DNA of 64,000 nucleotides, taken from CAWUEZ02 sp963921355. GTDB lineage: Bacteria; Pseudomonadota; Alphaproteobacteria; Thalassobaculales; Thalassobaculaceae. The notes beneath the pieces were generated by a model. It saw nothing but the letters and a program-made list of their open reading frames with translations, had not been told where the DNA came from and did no database searches. Shown one piece after another: positions 25,875-34,698 of the stretch. Location of the stretch: NCBI GenBank assembly GCA_963921355.3, contig OZ001190.1, positions 620,001 to 684,000 on the forward strand, given 5' to 3'. Both the position numbers and the translations under genes were made by a program. The first letter of the stretch is position 1, and every line of letters starts with the position of its first letter.

Positions 25875-27278
25875 TCACCCCCGAGGGTCGATCGGGATAC
25901 CCAACGGAACCGTAGCGGCTTCCTCGTAGAGGGCGGCGGCACTCAGGAGGTCGGCCTCGCCGCGCGGCTTGCCGACGATCTGCAGGCCGACCGGCAGACC
26001 ATCGTCGGTGAAGCCGGCCGGCACCGACAGGGCCGGGCAGCTCGAACACGTGATCGCGTAGGCGACGGTGCACCACTCGATGTAGTTCGAGAAGCTGTGG
26101 CCGTTGCATTCCTCGACATAGCGGTGCTCGACCGGATAGGGCGGTACGATGGTGGCCGGCGAGAGCAGCAGGTCGTGGTCGCGGAAGAACTGCTCGACCC
26201 GATGGTAAAGCTGGCCGCGCGCCAATTCGGCCCGGGCGATCTCGTCCATACCGAGCGCCAGCCCCTTCTCGATGTTCCAGATCACCTCGGGCTTGAGCTG
26301 GTCGCGATGGCTCTCCAGCAGCGCTTTCTTCGAGGCGGCGAACTGCACCGCGCGCAGGGTCTGGAAGATCATCTGAACGTCGCGGAAGTCCGGCGAGGCC
26401 TCGACCACCGTGCAGCCGAGATCCTCGAAAACCCGGGCCGCCTGCTCGACGACCCGCGCCACCTCGGGGTCGACCGGCGTGATGCCGCCGAGGTCCGGGC
26501 TGAACGCGACCCGCGCCGGCTTGCGCCGGGCCGCGACGGCGTCGCGAAAGCTCTCCGCCGGTCGGGCGAGCGACAGCGGATCCACCGGATGCTGACCCGC
26601 CATGGCGTCGAGGAACAGGGCGACGTCGGGCACCGTCCGCGCCATCGGCCCCTCGACCGACATGCTCATGAACGGCAGGTCGGCCGGACCATGGGCGACC
26701 CGGCCGGGGCTCGGTCGGAAGCCGACGATGCCGCAGAAACTGGCCGGGTTGCGCAGGCTGCCGCCGAGATCCGAGCCCGAGGCGAGCCATGCCGTGCCGG
26801 ATGCGAGCGCCGCCGCCGACCCGCCCGAGGAGCCCGCAACACTGCGGCTGGTGTTCCAGGGGTTGACCGTGCGGCCGAACACTTCGTTGAAGGTATTGGC
26901 GCCGGCGCCGAACTCGGGCGTGTTGGCCTTGGCGTAGATCAGCGCCCCTTCGGCCTCGAGCGTCTCGACCAGAATGTCGGACTGCTCAGGCACGTTGTCG
27001 GCAAAGATCGGCGATCCGAAGGTCGTGCGCACGCCCTCGACGGCCACAAGGTCCTTGATCGCGACCGGCAGGCCGGCCAACAGATTGTCCGTGTCGGCAT
27101 CCGCTGCCCGCGCCCGGGCGCGGTCGATACACAGGGTCGGCAGCGCGTTAATGGTCCCGTCGACCTCAGAGATCCGGGCCTCCAGGGCGTCGAGCAGATC
27201 ACCGGGGTGGACCTCTCTGGACTTCAGCAGCGCAACGACTTCGGTTGCGGTCTTTCGGATCAGGTCGGATGCGGGCAT
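25875..27278 (-). CDS. Amidase (amidase-signature family)
   Basis: 467 aa from ATG 27278 (MPASDLIRKTATEVV); the longer in-frame extension looks non-coding. The Ser-cisSer-Lys triad is visible: Lys in VAIKDLVAVEG, Ser in AGSSGGSAAALASG and Ser in GSDLGGSLRNPASFCG. Hydrolyses a carboxylic amide; GatA-like and indoleacetamide hydrolase-like members look similar, but absence of gatB/gatC argues for a catabolic amidase. Near a PobA monooxygenase on the same strand, suggesting aromatic amide use, though that is inference. Confidence 0.88.
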   Translation of the reverse strand: MPASDLIRKTATEVVALLKSREVHPGDLLDALEARISEVDGTINALPTLCIDRARARAADADTDNLLAGLPVAIKDLVAVEGVRTTFGSPIFADNVPEQSDILVETLEAEGALIYAKANTPEFGAGANTFNEVFGRTVNPWNTSRSVAGSSGGSAAALASGTAWLASGSDLGGSLRNPASFCGIVGFRPSPGRVAHGPADLPFMSMSVEGPMARTVPDVALFLDAMAGQHPVDPLSLARPAESFRDAVAARRKPARVAFSPDLGGITPVDPEVARVVEQAARVFEDLGCTVVEASPDFRDVQMIFQTLRAVQFAASKKALLESHRDQLKPEVIWNIEKGLALGMDEIARAELARGQLYHRVEQFFRDHDLLLSPATIVPPYPVEHRYVEECNGHSFSNYIEWCTVAYAITCSSCPALSVPAGFTDDGLPVGLQIVGKPRGEADLLSAAALYEEAATVPLGIPIDPRG

Positions 27279-27367
27279 GGCCGGTCTCACGCTGGCGGGG
27301 TGGCCTCGCATCAAAGCGCCCACACCGCGGCCTGACAAGGCGTCGCGGTCAATGCAATCTCCCCCTT

Positions 27368-27480
27368 CACTCCCCGGCCTTGCGCCGGGGTCCAGAGTTC
27401 CGCTCACCGGAACGTCTCGGGATTCACGGTAACGACGCAACGATCCCAGTCCTGGGCCCCGGCGCGAGGCCGGGGAGTGG
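27368..27480. repeat. Inverted repeat pair between amidase and pobA
   Basis: CACTCCCCGGCCTTGCGCC (near 27368) and its inverse GGCGCGAGGCCGGGGAGTG (ending near 27480) face each other across ~55 bp. Each arm also has internal dyad symmetry. A strong cruciform or transcript hairpin is possible, but this is not one of the families seen elsewhere in the window. Confidence 0.6.
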
Positions 27481-27517
27481 ATATCGGTAGTGGCTCAGGT
27501 GACCTGGCGGCTGACCC

Positions 27518-28714
27518 CTACACCGACCCCGTCCGCGGGTCCTGGAACGGCAGACCAACGTAGTTCTCCGCCAGGGTGCGGCGGGCGGACTCGAACTCGA
27601 TGAGATAGGCGAGCTCGGCGCGGTGAACGCGCCGTTCGAACGCGTCCTCGTTGTCGAAGTTGTGCAGCTGGGTCGAGAACCACCAGGAGAACCGCTGAAC
27701 CTTCCAGATCCGGGCGAGGCAGGCCGCGCTGTAGCCATCGATGCCGGCCGTGGATCCGGCATTGAACAAGTCCTCCAGCGCCCAGGACAGCATCCGCACA
27801 TCGGACGCCGCCAGATTCAGACCCTTCGCGCCCGTTGGCGGCACGATGTGGGCGGCGTCGCCGGCCAGGAACAGCCGGCCATGACGCATCGGCTCGGCAA
27901 CGAAGCTGCGCAGCGACGCCACGCTCTTCTCGATCGCGGGACCGGTCTGCATGGCGGCCGCGGTGGTCTCACCGAACCGGGTGCGGAGCGCCGCCCAGAG
28001 CCGGTCATCCGGCCAGTCCTCAACCCGGGTGCCCAGCGGGCACTGGATGTAGTACCGGCTGCGCGTCTCGCTGCGCATGCTGGCAAGCGCGAACCCGTCG
28101 GGATGGGTGGCATAGATCAGTTCGTGGCTCACCGGCGGGACATCGGCCAGAATGCCGAGCCAGCCGAACGGATACACCTCCACGTAGACCTTCAGCACCG
28201 CGCTCGGGATCGCCTGGCGGCAGATGCCGTGAAACCCGTCGCAGCCGGCGATCACATCGCAGGCGATGGTGTGGGTCTCGCCGGCTTTTTCATAGGTGAT
28301 CCGCGGCCGGTCGGTGTCGACGTCATGCACCGCTGTCGCCGCCGCCTCGAAGATCAGCGGCAGGCCGGCGGCCAGCCGGGCGGCGATCAGGTCCTTCGTC
28401 ACCTCGGTCTGGCCGTAGACCGTCACGGTCCGGCCGCCGGCGAGTGCCGCGAGATCGATGCGGTGACGCGCGCCGTCGATCGCGATGTCGAAACCTGTGT
28501 GGACCAGACCCTCGGCCCGCAGCCGGTCCCCGACCCCGGCCTCGATCAGCAGGTCGACGGTGCCCTGCTCCAGCACCCCTGCCCGGATGCGCCCTTCGAC
28601 ATGGTCGCGTGATCGATGCTCGACGATGACCGCGTCGATGCCGGCGCGATGCAGCAGCTGGCCCAGCAACAGGCCCGCCGGACCGCTGCCGACGATCCCG
28701 ACCTGAGTGCGCAT
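27518..28714 (-). CDS. pobA: 4-hydroxybenzoate 3-monooxygenase
   Basis: 398 aa from ATG 28714. FAD-dependent class A monooxygenase making protocatechuate from 4-hydroxybenzoate with NADPH and O2. GSGPAGLLLGQLL at the N-terminus binds FAD; RIRAGVLEQGTVDLL is specific to PobA; AGCDGFHG is the DG motif; GDAAHIVPPTGAKGLNLA is the second FAD motif. No protocatechuate ring-cleavage genes and no PobR are adjacent. The isochorismatase-fold gene ends 17 bp upstream of this start. Confidence 0.93.
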   Translation of the reverse strand: MRTQVGIVGSGPAGLLLGQLLHRAGIDAVIVEHRSRDHVEGRIRAGVLEQGTVDLLIEAGVGDRLRAEGLVHTGFDIAIDGARHRIDLAALAGGRTVTVYGQTEVTKDLIAARLAAGLPLIFEAAATAVHDVDTDRPRITYEKAGETHTIACDVIAGCDGFHGICRQAIPSAVLKVYVEVYPFGWLGILADVPPVSHELIYATHPDGFALASMRSETRSRYYIQCPLGTRVEDWPDDRLWAALRTRFGETTAAAMQTGPAIEKSVASLRSFVAEPMRHGRLFLAGDAAHIVPPTGAKGLNLAASDVRMLSWALEDLFNAGSTAGIDGYSAACLARIWKVQRFSWWFSTQLHNFDNEDAFERRVHRAELAYLIEFESARRTLAENYVGLPFQDPRTGSV

Positions 28715-28731
28715 CGTGCCCGATGCCATCG

Positions 28732-29328
28732 TCAGCCGCCCGCCGCGAACTCGGCCAGCAGGTCGTCCACCGTCTTGATTTCCGCCAGCACGGCCATGGC
28801 GTTGAGCGCCGCCTGATGCTGTTCCTGGGTCGCGGTGGAACAGGCATCGCTCGCCACGACGAGGTCGTATCCGATGTCGCTGGCGTGCCGGACCGTGCCT
28901 TCGACGGCATAGGCGGTCGACACGCCGCAGCAGATCAGCCGGCGCGCGCCGAGCGAAAACAGGACTTCCTCCAGCGTCGAGTTGTGAAACGCGCTGTTGC
29001 GGGTATGGGTGACAACGAACTCATCCGCCTCGGGACCGAGGCCGTCGACGAACTCCACCCCCCAGGTGCCCTCGCGCCAGGCACCGAGCGCCACCCACTC
29101 TCGGATCAGCGTGGTGTTGACGACCACACCCCGGTAGTCGGGATCCACTGCCAGACGGACATGGACGATCGGGACCCCAGCCGCCCGGGCCCCGGCATAA
29201 AGGCGTTTGGCATTGTCCAGCCGCTCCCACCGCCAGGCACTGTCGGCGCCGATGCCGACCTTGATCTTGCCGTCCGGATGGCAGTTTTCGTTCTGGTAGT
29301 GGTTGGCGACGATCACCGTGTGCGGCAC
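28732..29328 (-). CDS. Isochorismatase-fold (cysteine hydrolase-like) protein lacking the catalytic triad
   Basis: 198 aa with the isochorismatase/nicotinamidase fold: N-terminal strand followed by YQNENCHPDG, RAAGVPIVHVR, HTRNSAFHNSTLEEVL, and CCGVSTAYAVEGTVRHASD. By alignment to the family, the Asp of DxQND is replaced (NHYQNE), the Lys before RxSAF is missing (VTHTRNSAF) and the Cys of (T)xxCVEST is Ala (AYAVEGT). It is therefore unlikely to use the usual Asp-Lys-Cys chemistry. Upstream of pobA and on the same strand, so perhaps in one transcript. The fold call is firm, the activity unknown. Confidence 0.8.
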   Translation of the reverse strand: MPHTVIVANHYQNENCHPDGKIKVGIGADSAWRWERLDNAKRLYAGARAAGVPIVHVRLAVDPDYRGVVVNTTLIREWVALGAWREGTWGVEFVDGLGPEADEFVVTHTRNSAFHNSTLEEVLFSLGARRLICCGVSTAYAVEGTVRHASDIGYDLVVASDACSTATQEQHQAALNAMAVLAEIKTVDDLLAEFAAGG

Positions 29329-29412
29329 CGATCTGCTCCCCCTCTTCTGACCGTTCCGGACCCTACAGCAGATCCGGCTCAGAGAAAATCGGGGGCGGGA
29401 CGGCGCGCCGGC

Positions 29413-30471
29413 TCAGGGCACCAGTGCCCGCCGCCGCATCTCGGTCAGCCGATCCACCAGCATCCGTTCACTGTCGACGAACTCCAGGAACCCGGCCTGA
29501 CGGCACTTCAGGGTATCGGCCATGACGTCCCACGTGGTGTTGAACACGTAGTCGGCGAACGACCAGGACACCAGGTCTGCAAGCCGGTTGGCCTCCAGTC
29601 CGTGCTGCGTCACCAATGCCGACCATCGCGCGTCGGCATCGGCAATGGTATCCGACAGCCGCCGCGGTTCGGGCCCGGCATCCGGCATCTCGAAGACCTC
29701 GGCCAAGAGGGGCCAGACGTTGCGCCACCGAAAGAAGTCGCCGTTGGTGATGTTGAACACCTCGCCGTGGGTCCTGTCGCTCGTCCCCGCCCACTCAATC
29801 GCCCGCGACAGCAGGTCGGCATCGGTCGCCTGATAGACCGCGTCGAACGCCGCCGCCGGTCCGGGAAAGGACAACACCCGCCCGGCGGCCTTCTCCAGCG
29901 CGGCATACACCGCCAGCACGGCGATCAGGTTCTGCGGCGATCGCCGGGCCGGCCCGACCACCACATGCGGCCGCAGCGCGGTCCAGGTCCAGCCCGACCG
30001 CAGGGCGCCGGCGCGCAGCGCGTCTTCCTGGTCGTCGTAGAAATGACCCTGGGACAGGCGCGGGTCGCTCTCCTTGGCCGGCGTCTTGAACGGTCCGAGA
30101 TGGCTGCCATAGGCCTTCATGCCCTGGAGCAGGGTGACATGGCGCAGCGCCGGACAGTGCCTCGCCGCCAGATCCAGCGCGGCCTGGAACAGTTTCAGAT
30201 TGGGTGCGCGCTGGGCCTGCCAGTCCGGTGCGTCGATGTAGGCCGCGTAGACGAGATGGGACACCGCGGTCAGACCAGCACCGACACCCCCATGATCCTC
30301 GGCCAGCAGGTCGAGGGGCAGGGGGGCCACGTTGGCGGCGGCGCTGTCCGGCGGGCGCCGCGCCAGGGCGATGACGTCGACATCGTCGCGACCGGCGAGG
30401 CGGGCGACGTGGTTGCCGCCGATCACACCCGAGGCGCCGACGACGAGAACCGTCGGTTTCCGGGAGATCAT
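29413..30471 (-). CDS. PRISE-type SDR reductase, paralogue 1
   Basis: 352 aa. Atypical extended SDR of the progesterone 5-beta-reductase/iridoid synthase-like (PRISE) group, which reduces activated C=C bonds with NADPH. GASGVIGGN binds the cofactor, GMKAYGSHLGPFKTP matches the KxYxGPF block with the catalytic Lys, TALRPHVVVG and VFNITNGDFFRWRNVWP are family marks. The Tyr box reads FYDDQED, whereas relatives and the paralogue at 42661 have FYYD. If the second Tyr is the catalytic one, it is Asp here. Divergent from the DapA-like gene. Confidence 0.82.
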   Translation of the reverse strand: MISRKPTVLVVGASGVIGGNHVARLAGRDDVDVIALARRPPDSAAANVAPLPLDLLAEDHGGVGAGLTAVSHLVYAAYIDAPDWQAQRAPNLKLFQAALDLAARHCPALRHVTLLQGMKAYGSHLGPFKTPAKESDPRLSQGHFYDDQEDALRAGALRSGWTWTALRPHVVVGPARRSPQNLIAVLAVYAALEKAAGRVLSFPGPAAAFDAVYQATDADLLSRAIEWAGTSDRTHGEVFNITNGDFFRWRNVWPLLAEVFEMPDAGPEPRRLSDTIADADARWSALVTQHGLEANRLADLVSWSFADYVFNTTWDVMADTLKCRQAGFLEFVDSERMLVDRLTEMRRRALVP

Positions 30472-30599
30472 GGGCCCGGGTTCCCGACAGCCGGACGGCG
30501 GAGTGCGCTTGCCGGCTTGGCGACGACGGCCAATTGGTGGAACTCTAAGCGCAACCGGCCCGAACCGAGGCCGGACAGGACCGCGTCCAGGAGGAAACC

Positions 30600-31484
30600 A
30601 TGACTGAGCTTTCCGGCGTCATTCCCCCGTCCACCACACCGTTCGACGCCGGCGGCGCGATCGACTTCGCCGCCGCCGCCCGCCAGATCGACTGGCTGAT
30701 CGAGGAGGGCGCGCGCGGCGTCGCCGTCGGCGGCTCGACCGGCGAAGGCCACACCCTGGACGCCGAGGAAACCCGCGATCTGCTGGCTGCGGCGATCGAC
30801 GCTACCGACGGAAGGGCACCGATCATCGCCGGCATCATCTGCGACAGCACCCGTGAAGCGGTGCGGCGCGGCCGGCTTGTCGCCGATCTCGGGGCGGCGG
30901 CCCTGCAGGTCACACCGGTCCACTACCTGTTCCGGCCGGGCGACGACGATATGGTCGAGCATTTCCGCACCATGGCCGGGGAAACCGGCCAGCAGATCAT
31001 CATCTACAACGTCGTGCCCTGGACCTACCTGTCGCCGGCCCTGCTGCTGCGCATCATGGACGAGGTCCCCGAGGTGATCGGCGTGAAGCAGTCCGCCGGC
31101 GACCTCAAGCTGTTCGCCGACCTGATGATGGACGTCAAACCGGGCAAGCGGATCTTCAGCGCGGTCGATGCGCTGATGTACCCGTCCTATACGCTGGGCG
31201 CTCACGGCTCGATCGCCGCCATCCTGTCGGCCGCACCCGGTGCGTCCGTCGCGTTGTGGGACGCCGTCAAGGACAGCGACCACGGCGCCGCCCTCGACCT
31301 CCACGGCAAACTGCTGCGGTTGTGGAACGCATTGATGCCCCACGACAATCTCCCCGCCGCCACGAAATACGCCCAGGCCCTGCAAGGGGTCCCCTCGGGC
31401 GCGCCGCGGCAACCGATGGCCCCGGCCAGCGATCGCCAGAGGGCCGCGATCGAGGCAGCGCTGCGCGGACTGGGCGCCGTCTAG
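30600..31484 (+). CDS. Dihydrodipicolinate synthase/N-acetylneuraminate lyase-family aldolase
   Basis: 294 aa TIM barrel. GGSTGEGHTLDAEE carries the carboxylate-binding TGE motif, IIIYNVVPWT carries the catalytic Tyr, and VIGVKQSAGDLKLF carries the Schiff-base Lys (about residue 162). It condenses or cleaves a 2-oxo acid and an aldehyde. Because it is not with lysine genes, it is more likely a catabolic DapA-like aldolase than DapA itself. GGAGG lies 7 bp before the ATG. Its stop sits inside an 8-bp-stem hairpin. Confidence 0.85.
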   Translation: MTELSGVIPPSTTPFDAGGAIDFAAAARQIDWLIEEGARGVAVGGSTGEGHTLDAEETRDLLAAAIDATDGRAPIIAGIICDSTREAVRRGRLVADLGAAALQVTPVHYLFRPGDDDMVEHFRTMAGETGQQIIIYNVVPWTYLSPALLLRIMDEVPEVIGVKQSAGDLKLFADLMMDVKPGKRIFSAVDALMYPSYTLGAHGSIAAILSAAPGASVALWDAVKDSDHGAALDLHGKLLRLWNALMPHDNLPAATKYAQALQGVPSGAPRQPMAPASDRQRAAIEAALRGLGAV

Positions 31485-31492
31485 CGGCGCCC
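31472..31492 (+). terminator. GC-rich hairpin at the end of the DapA-like gene
   Basis: Perfect 8-bp stem GGGCGCCG/CGGCGCCC with loop TCTAG, which includes the stop codon. No T run follows, so it may be a stability or factor-dependent element, or serve both convergent genes. Confidence 0.45.
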
Positions 31493-31515
31493 TCACAAGG
31501 CACTCTGGGTACTGG

Positions 31516-32175
31516 TCAGTTCGGCTGCGGAACGTAGCGCAGATAGGGCTTCTCGGCCCGCCAGCCTCCCGGGAACTTCTCCTTGGCGGCCTCGTCGTTC
31601 AGCGCCGGAACGATGATCACTTCCTGGCCGTGCTGCCAGTTGACCGGGGTGGCCACCTGGTGCTTGGCTGTCAGTTGCAGGGAGTCCAGCACCCGCAGGA
31701 TCTCGTCGAAGTTCCGGCCGGTGCTCATCGGGTAGACAATGATCAGTTTGATCTTCTTGTCCGGGCCGATCACGAAGACGTTGCGGACCGTCATGTTATC
31801 GACGGCCGTGCGGCCTTCGGAGCTCTCGCCGGCGCCGGCCGGCAGCATGCTGTACAGCTTGGAGACCGCCAGATCGGTGTCGCCGATCATCGGATAGTTC
31901 GGCTTCGCGCCCTGGGTCTCCTCGATGTCGATGGCCCATTTGGCGTGGTTGTCGACCGGATCGACACTCAGGCCGATGATCTTGGCATTGCGCTTCTCGA
32001 ACTCCGGCTTGAGTTTGGCCATGTAGCCGAGCTCGGTCGTGCAGACCGGGGTGAAGTCCTTGGGGTGCGAGAACAGGACGCACCAGCTGTCGCCGATCCA
32101 ATCATGAAAGCTGATCTGGCCCTCGGTGGTCTGGGCGGTGAAGTCAGGGGCGGTATCGCCGAGTTTCAAGGTCAT
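31516..32175 (-). CDS. 1-Cys peroxiredoxin (Prx6 subfamily)
   Basis: 219 aa from ATG 32175, with GGAGG 6 bp upstream. Reduces peroxides through a single peroxidatic Cys in DFTPVCTTELG (about residue 46); no resolving Cys is evident. GLSVDPVDNHAKWAIDIEE and YPMSTGRNFDEILRV are typical of the Prx6/AhpC-1-Cys group. Cytosolic antioxidant. Convergent with the DapA-like gene. Confidence 0.94.
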   Translation of the reverse strand: MTLKLGDTAPDFTAQTTEGQISFHDWIGDSWCVLFSHPKDFTPVCTTELGYMAKLKPEFEKRNAKIIGLSVDPVDNHAKWAIDIEETQGAKPNYPMIGDTDLAVSKLYSMLPAGAGESSEGRTAVDNMTVRNVFVIGPDKKIKLIIVYPMSTGRNFDEILRVLDSLQLTAKHQVATPVNWQHGQEVIIVPALNDEAAKEKFPGGWRAEKPYLRYVPQPN

Positions 32176-32365
32176 GGGGTCCTCCACTGGATCGCGCCGC
32201 CGATGCAGGCGAGACCGCACCGCAGCGCCTTGGCTCTGAGCGATGCTAACCCGGCCAACCCGAGCGAGTCCGTGCCGATTCAATGAGACTATCGTCGCGC
32301 CCTGGCGCGACAGGTGGTAGAGCCGGTATGAAATCCAAAAGACCCACCCGCCGGAGAGGATTCCC

Positions 32366-33382
32366 GTGGCGACCTTCGCTCCCGACGACCTGCGCGCGCT
32401 CATCGCCGAAGCCTTTGTCCGCTCGAACGTGGCACCCGATATCGCCGCCACCGTCGCCGGCGCCCTGGTCCGGGCCGAGGCCGACGGCATCTCCAGCCAT
32501 GGGGTGGCCCGGGTTCCGCCCTACGCCGAACAGGCCAAGTGCGGCAAGGTCGACGGCCATGCCCGACCGGACCTGACCCGGAGTGCCGCGGCCGTTCTCG
32601 ACGTCGACAGCCGGATCGGTTTTGCCTTTCCGGCGATCCAGCTCGGCCTCGAGACGGCGGCGGATGTCGTGGCCGAAACCGGTATCGTCGCGGTCTCGAT
32701 CCGCAACAGCCACCATTTCGGCGTGGCCGGTCATCATGTCGAGGACGCCGCCGACCGTGGGCTGGTCGCCATCGCATTCTCGAACACGCCCGCAGCAATC
32801 GCGCCCTGGGGCGGCAAGACGGCGCTCTATGGCACCAACCCGATCGCCTTTGCCTGTCCGCGCACCGATGGCCGGTCACCGCTGGTCATCGATCTCTCGG
32901 TTTCCACCGTCGCCCGCGGCAAGGTGGTGCTGGCGGCCAATGCCGGTGACCCGATCCCCGACGATTGGGCGTTGGACGCCGACGGCCAGGCGACTACCGA
33001 CGCCAAGGCGGCGCTTGCCGGCTCGATGGCGCCGCTCGGTGGTCGCAGCGCCGGCGCCAAGGGGGCTGCCCTCGGTCTTATGGTCGAACTGCTGTGCGGG
33101 GCGCTGACCGGGTCAAACTTCGGCTATCAGGGATCGTCGTTCTTCGAGCCGACCGGCGCGCCGCCGGCGATCGGTCACCTGATCCTGGTGATGGACCCCA
33201 AGGCCTTCGGCGGCGGGGCCGGCTTCGCAGCGAGGGCTGAAGAGATGTTCACCGAGATCCTCCGGCAGGAGGGCACGCGGCTGCCCGGCGACAGCCGGCT
33301 TGCCCGCCGCGCCGCGGCGGCCCAGTCCATCACGATCCCCGATGCGCTGGCCCAGGATCTGCAGTCCCGAGCCGCCGGCTAG
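32366..33382 (+). CDS. Ldh2-family malate/lactate-type dehydrogenase
   Basis: 338 aa starting at a GTG with GGAGAGGA upstream. NAD(P)H-dependent 2-oxo acid reductase of the non-Rossmann Ldh2/MdhC fold. SSHGVARVPPY, SIRNSHHFGVAGHHVE (catalytic His region), GTNPIAFACP and VIDLSVSTVARGKV are the family landmarks. Substrate could be malate, ureidoglycolate, or an imino acid such as delta-1-piperideine-2-carboxylate. Divergent from the peroxiredoxin. The TAG stop is part of a CTAG-bounded repeat. Confidence 0.9.
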   Translation: MATFAPDDLRALIAEAFVRSNVAPDIAATVAGALVRAEADGISSHGVARVPPYAEQAKCGKVDGHARPDLTRSAAAVLDVDSRIGFAFPAIQLGLETAADVVAETGIVAVSIRNSHHFGVAGHHVEDAADRGLVAIAFSNTPAAIAPWGGKTALYGTNPIAFACPRTDGRSPLVIDLSVSTVARGKVVLAANAGDPIPDDWALDADGQATTDAKAALAGSMAPLGGRSAGAKGAALGLMVELLCGALTGSNFGYQGSSFFEPTGAPPAIGHLILVMDPKAFGGGAGFAARAEEMFTEILRQEGTRLPGDSRLARRAAAAQSITIPDALAQDLQSRAAG

Positions 33383-33518
33383 ATCAGATCCGTGTCAGAT
33401 GGAATCTCCATGGGCGATCCATCTGACCGGTGAACCCGATCTAACTCTCTGATTCAGATCGGATTCACACGTGTTGGCGGAAACCAAAGGGTTTCCGACA
33501 AAACGTGATCCGATCTAG
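33379..33518. repeat. CTAG-bounded 140-bp dispersed repeat, copy 2
   Basis: Inverted near-copy of 12222-12360, fills the gap between the convergent Ldh2-type and pseudoprotease genes, begins and ends with CTAG, and supplies the Ldh2 stop codon. Contains the hairpin GTCAGATGGAATC / GATCCATCTGAC and GGCGGAAACC near the far end. No ORF. Confidence 0.8.
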
Positions 33519-33521
33519 CGA

Positions 33522-34481
33522 TCAGTAGCTGCGCTGCAGCTTCAGCCAGGAGCGCCGGTCCCGGGACTCTAGAACGACGTCCCGAACGCCGTCCTGGCCG
33601 AGGACCTTCAACGGCATCTCGACCCCGGCATCGCCGAGCGCCCGGACCTTGCGCCACAGACCCTCCATTTCCTCGACCGGCTCGTCGCCGACGCCGAGGA
33701 TGACGTCGCCAGGCCCGATCCCGGCATTCTCCGCGGGCCCGTCACGGGCCACCCGGCCGACCACGAGCGCCCCTTCAACCTCATTCGGGTACAGGCCGAT
33801 CCACGGCTGCGCCGGCGAGGTTGAGCGGCCAAAGGCCAGCAGATCGCCCAGGATCGGCAGCAGCAGGTCGACCGGCACGTACATGTTGCCCGGCAGCCCG
33901 CTGCCGGCCGCATCCCCGAGCACCAGCGAGCCGATGCCGACCAGCCGGCCGTCGGCGTCGAACAAGGCGGCACCCCCGAAATTCGGAATCGGCGGCGACG
34001 TGTACAGGGCGTCTTCCAGGAGGTACTCCCAGCCGCCGGCAAACGGCGCCTTGTCGATCACCACCGTCGGACGCGCCAATCCGGGACCGGCCGCCATCAG
34101 GGTGTTGCCAACGGCAACGCCCGCCGGCCGGCCCAATCTGACAGGCTGCGCGATCAGATTGCCCTGGGCCCGGACCAGGCCGAACCCGGTCTCGTGGTCG
34201 TAGGCGACCATCTCGGCGGGGACTCGATTCGCTTCCGAATCGGTGACCCAGATCTCCGTCAACTCCATCACCAGATAGCCGATGGTCAGGATCAGACCAT
34301 CGGAATCGATCAGAACGCCTCCACCGGCGCGCTCGGTGCCGAGCGACCGTGCCGTTCGGGCGTCCGGCGGTACCGCACTCTCAACGCCGACAACGGCATT
34401 CAAGGGATTCTGCTGGGCCACGCTCACCGGCGCGAGCCCGACGGCCGCAAGAAAGGCTGCAATCAAAACGAGTCGGTGCAT
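33522..34481 (-). CDS. HtrA-like trypsin-fold protein with PDZ domain, catalytic triad lost
   Basis: 319 aa from ATG 34481, signal peptide RLVLIAAFLAAVGLAPVSVA. The trypsin-like fold is recognisable: GGGVLIDSDGLILTIGYLV corresponds to the TNAHVV His region but has Tyr, AYDHETGFGLVRA matches the DxxTDLAVL Asp region but has Gly, and NFGGAALFDADGRLVGIGS matches GNSGGPL but has Phe for Ser. A PDZ domain follows near residue 235 (GRVARDGPAENAGIGPGDVILGV, quoted as PAENAGIGPGDVILGV). Probably a periplasmic pseudoprotease acting as a binding or scaffold protein. Confidence 0.85.
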   Translation of the reverse strand: MHRLVLIAAFLAAVGLAPVSVAQQNPLNAVVGVESAVPPDARTARSLGTERAGGGVLIDSDGLILTIGYLVMELTEIWVTDSEANRVPAEMVAYDHETGFGLVRAQGNLIAQPVRLGRPAGVAVGNTLMAAGPGLARPTVVIDKAPFAGGWEYLLEDALYTSPPIPNFGGAALFDADGRLVGIGSLVLGDAAGSGLPGNMYVPVDLLLPILGDLLAFGRSTSPAQPWIGLYPNEVEGALVVGRVARDGPAENAGIGPGDVILGVGDEPVEEMEGLWRKVRALGDAGVEMPLKVLGQDGVRDVVLESRDRRSWLKLQRSY

Positions 34482-34698
34482 GCTGTCACCTCTCTGTCGG
34501 GTGGCGGCGACGGCGCCGTCCCCCCGGCCGGCGTCCACGGGCAGCGTGTCGTCCAGCCAAAAGCTTGGTAATCTCTGACATCTATACCTGGATCATGACC
34601 AGTCCAGGGCAGATCGCCCGCTGAACACGGCGATGTGTGATCGACCGGGCTGCGGAACACGGGGCGGTCCGCCGACGGTCCAGGCCAGGAGGCAGCCG

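Noticed and set aside
25875..27278. Amidase as GatA of the transamidosome
   Set aside because: gatB and gatC are absent from the neighbourhood and the gene sits with catabolic genes.
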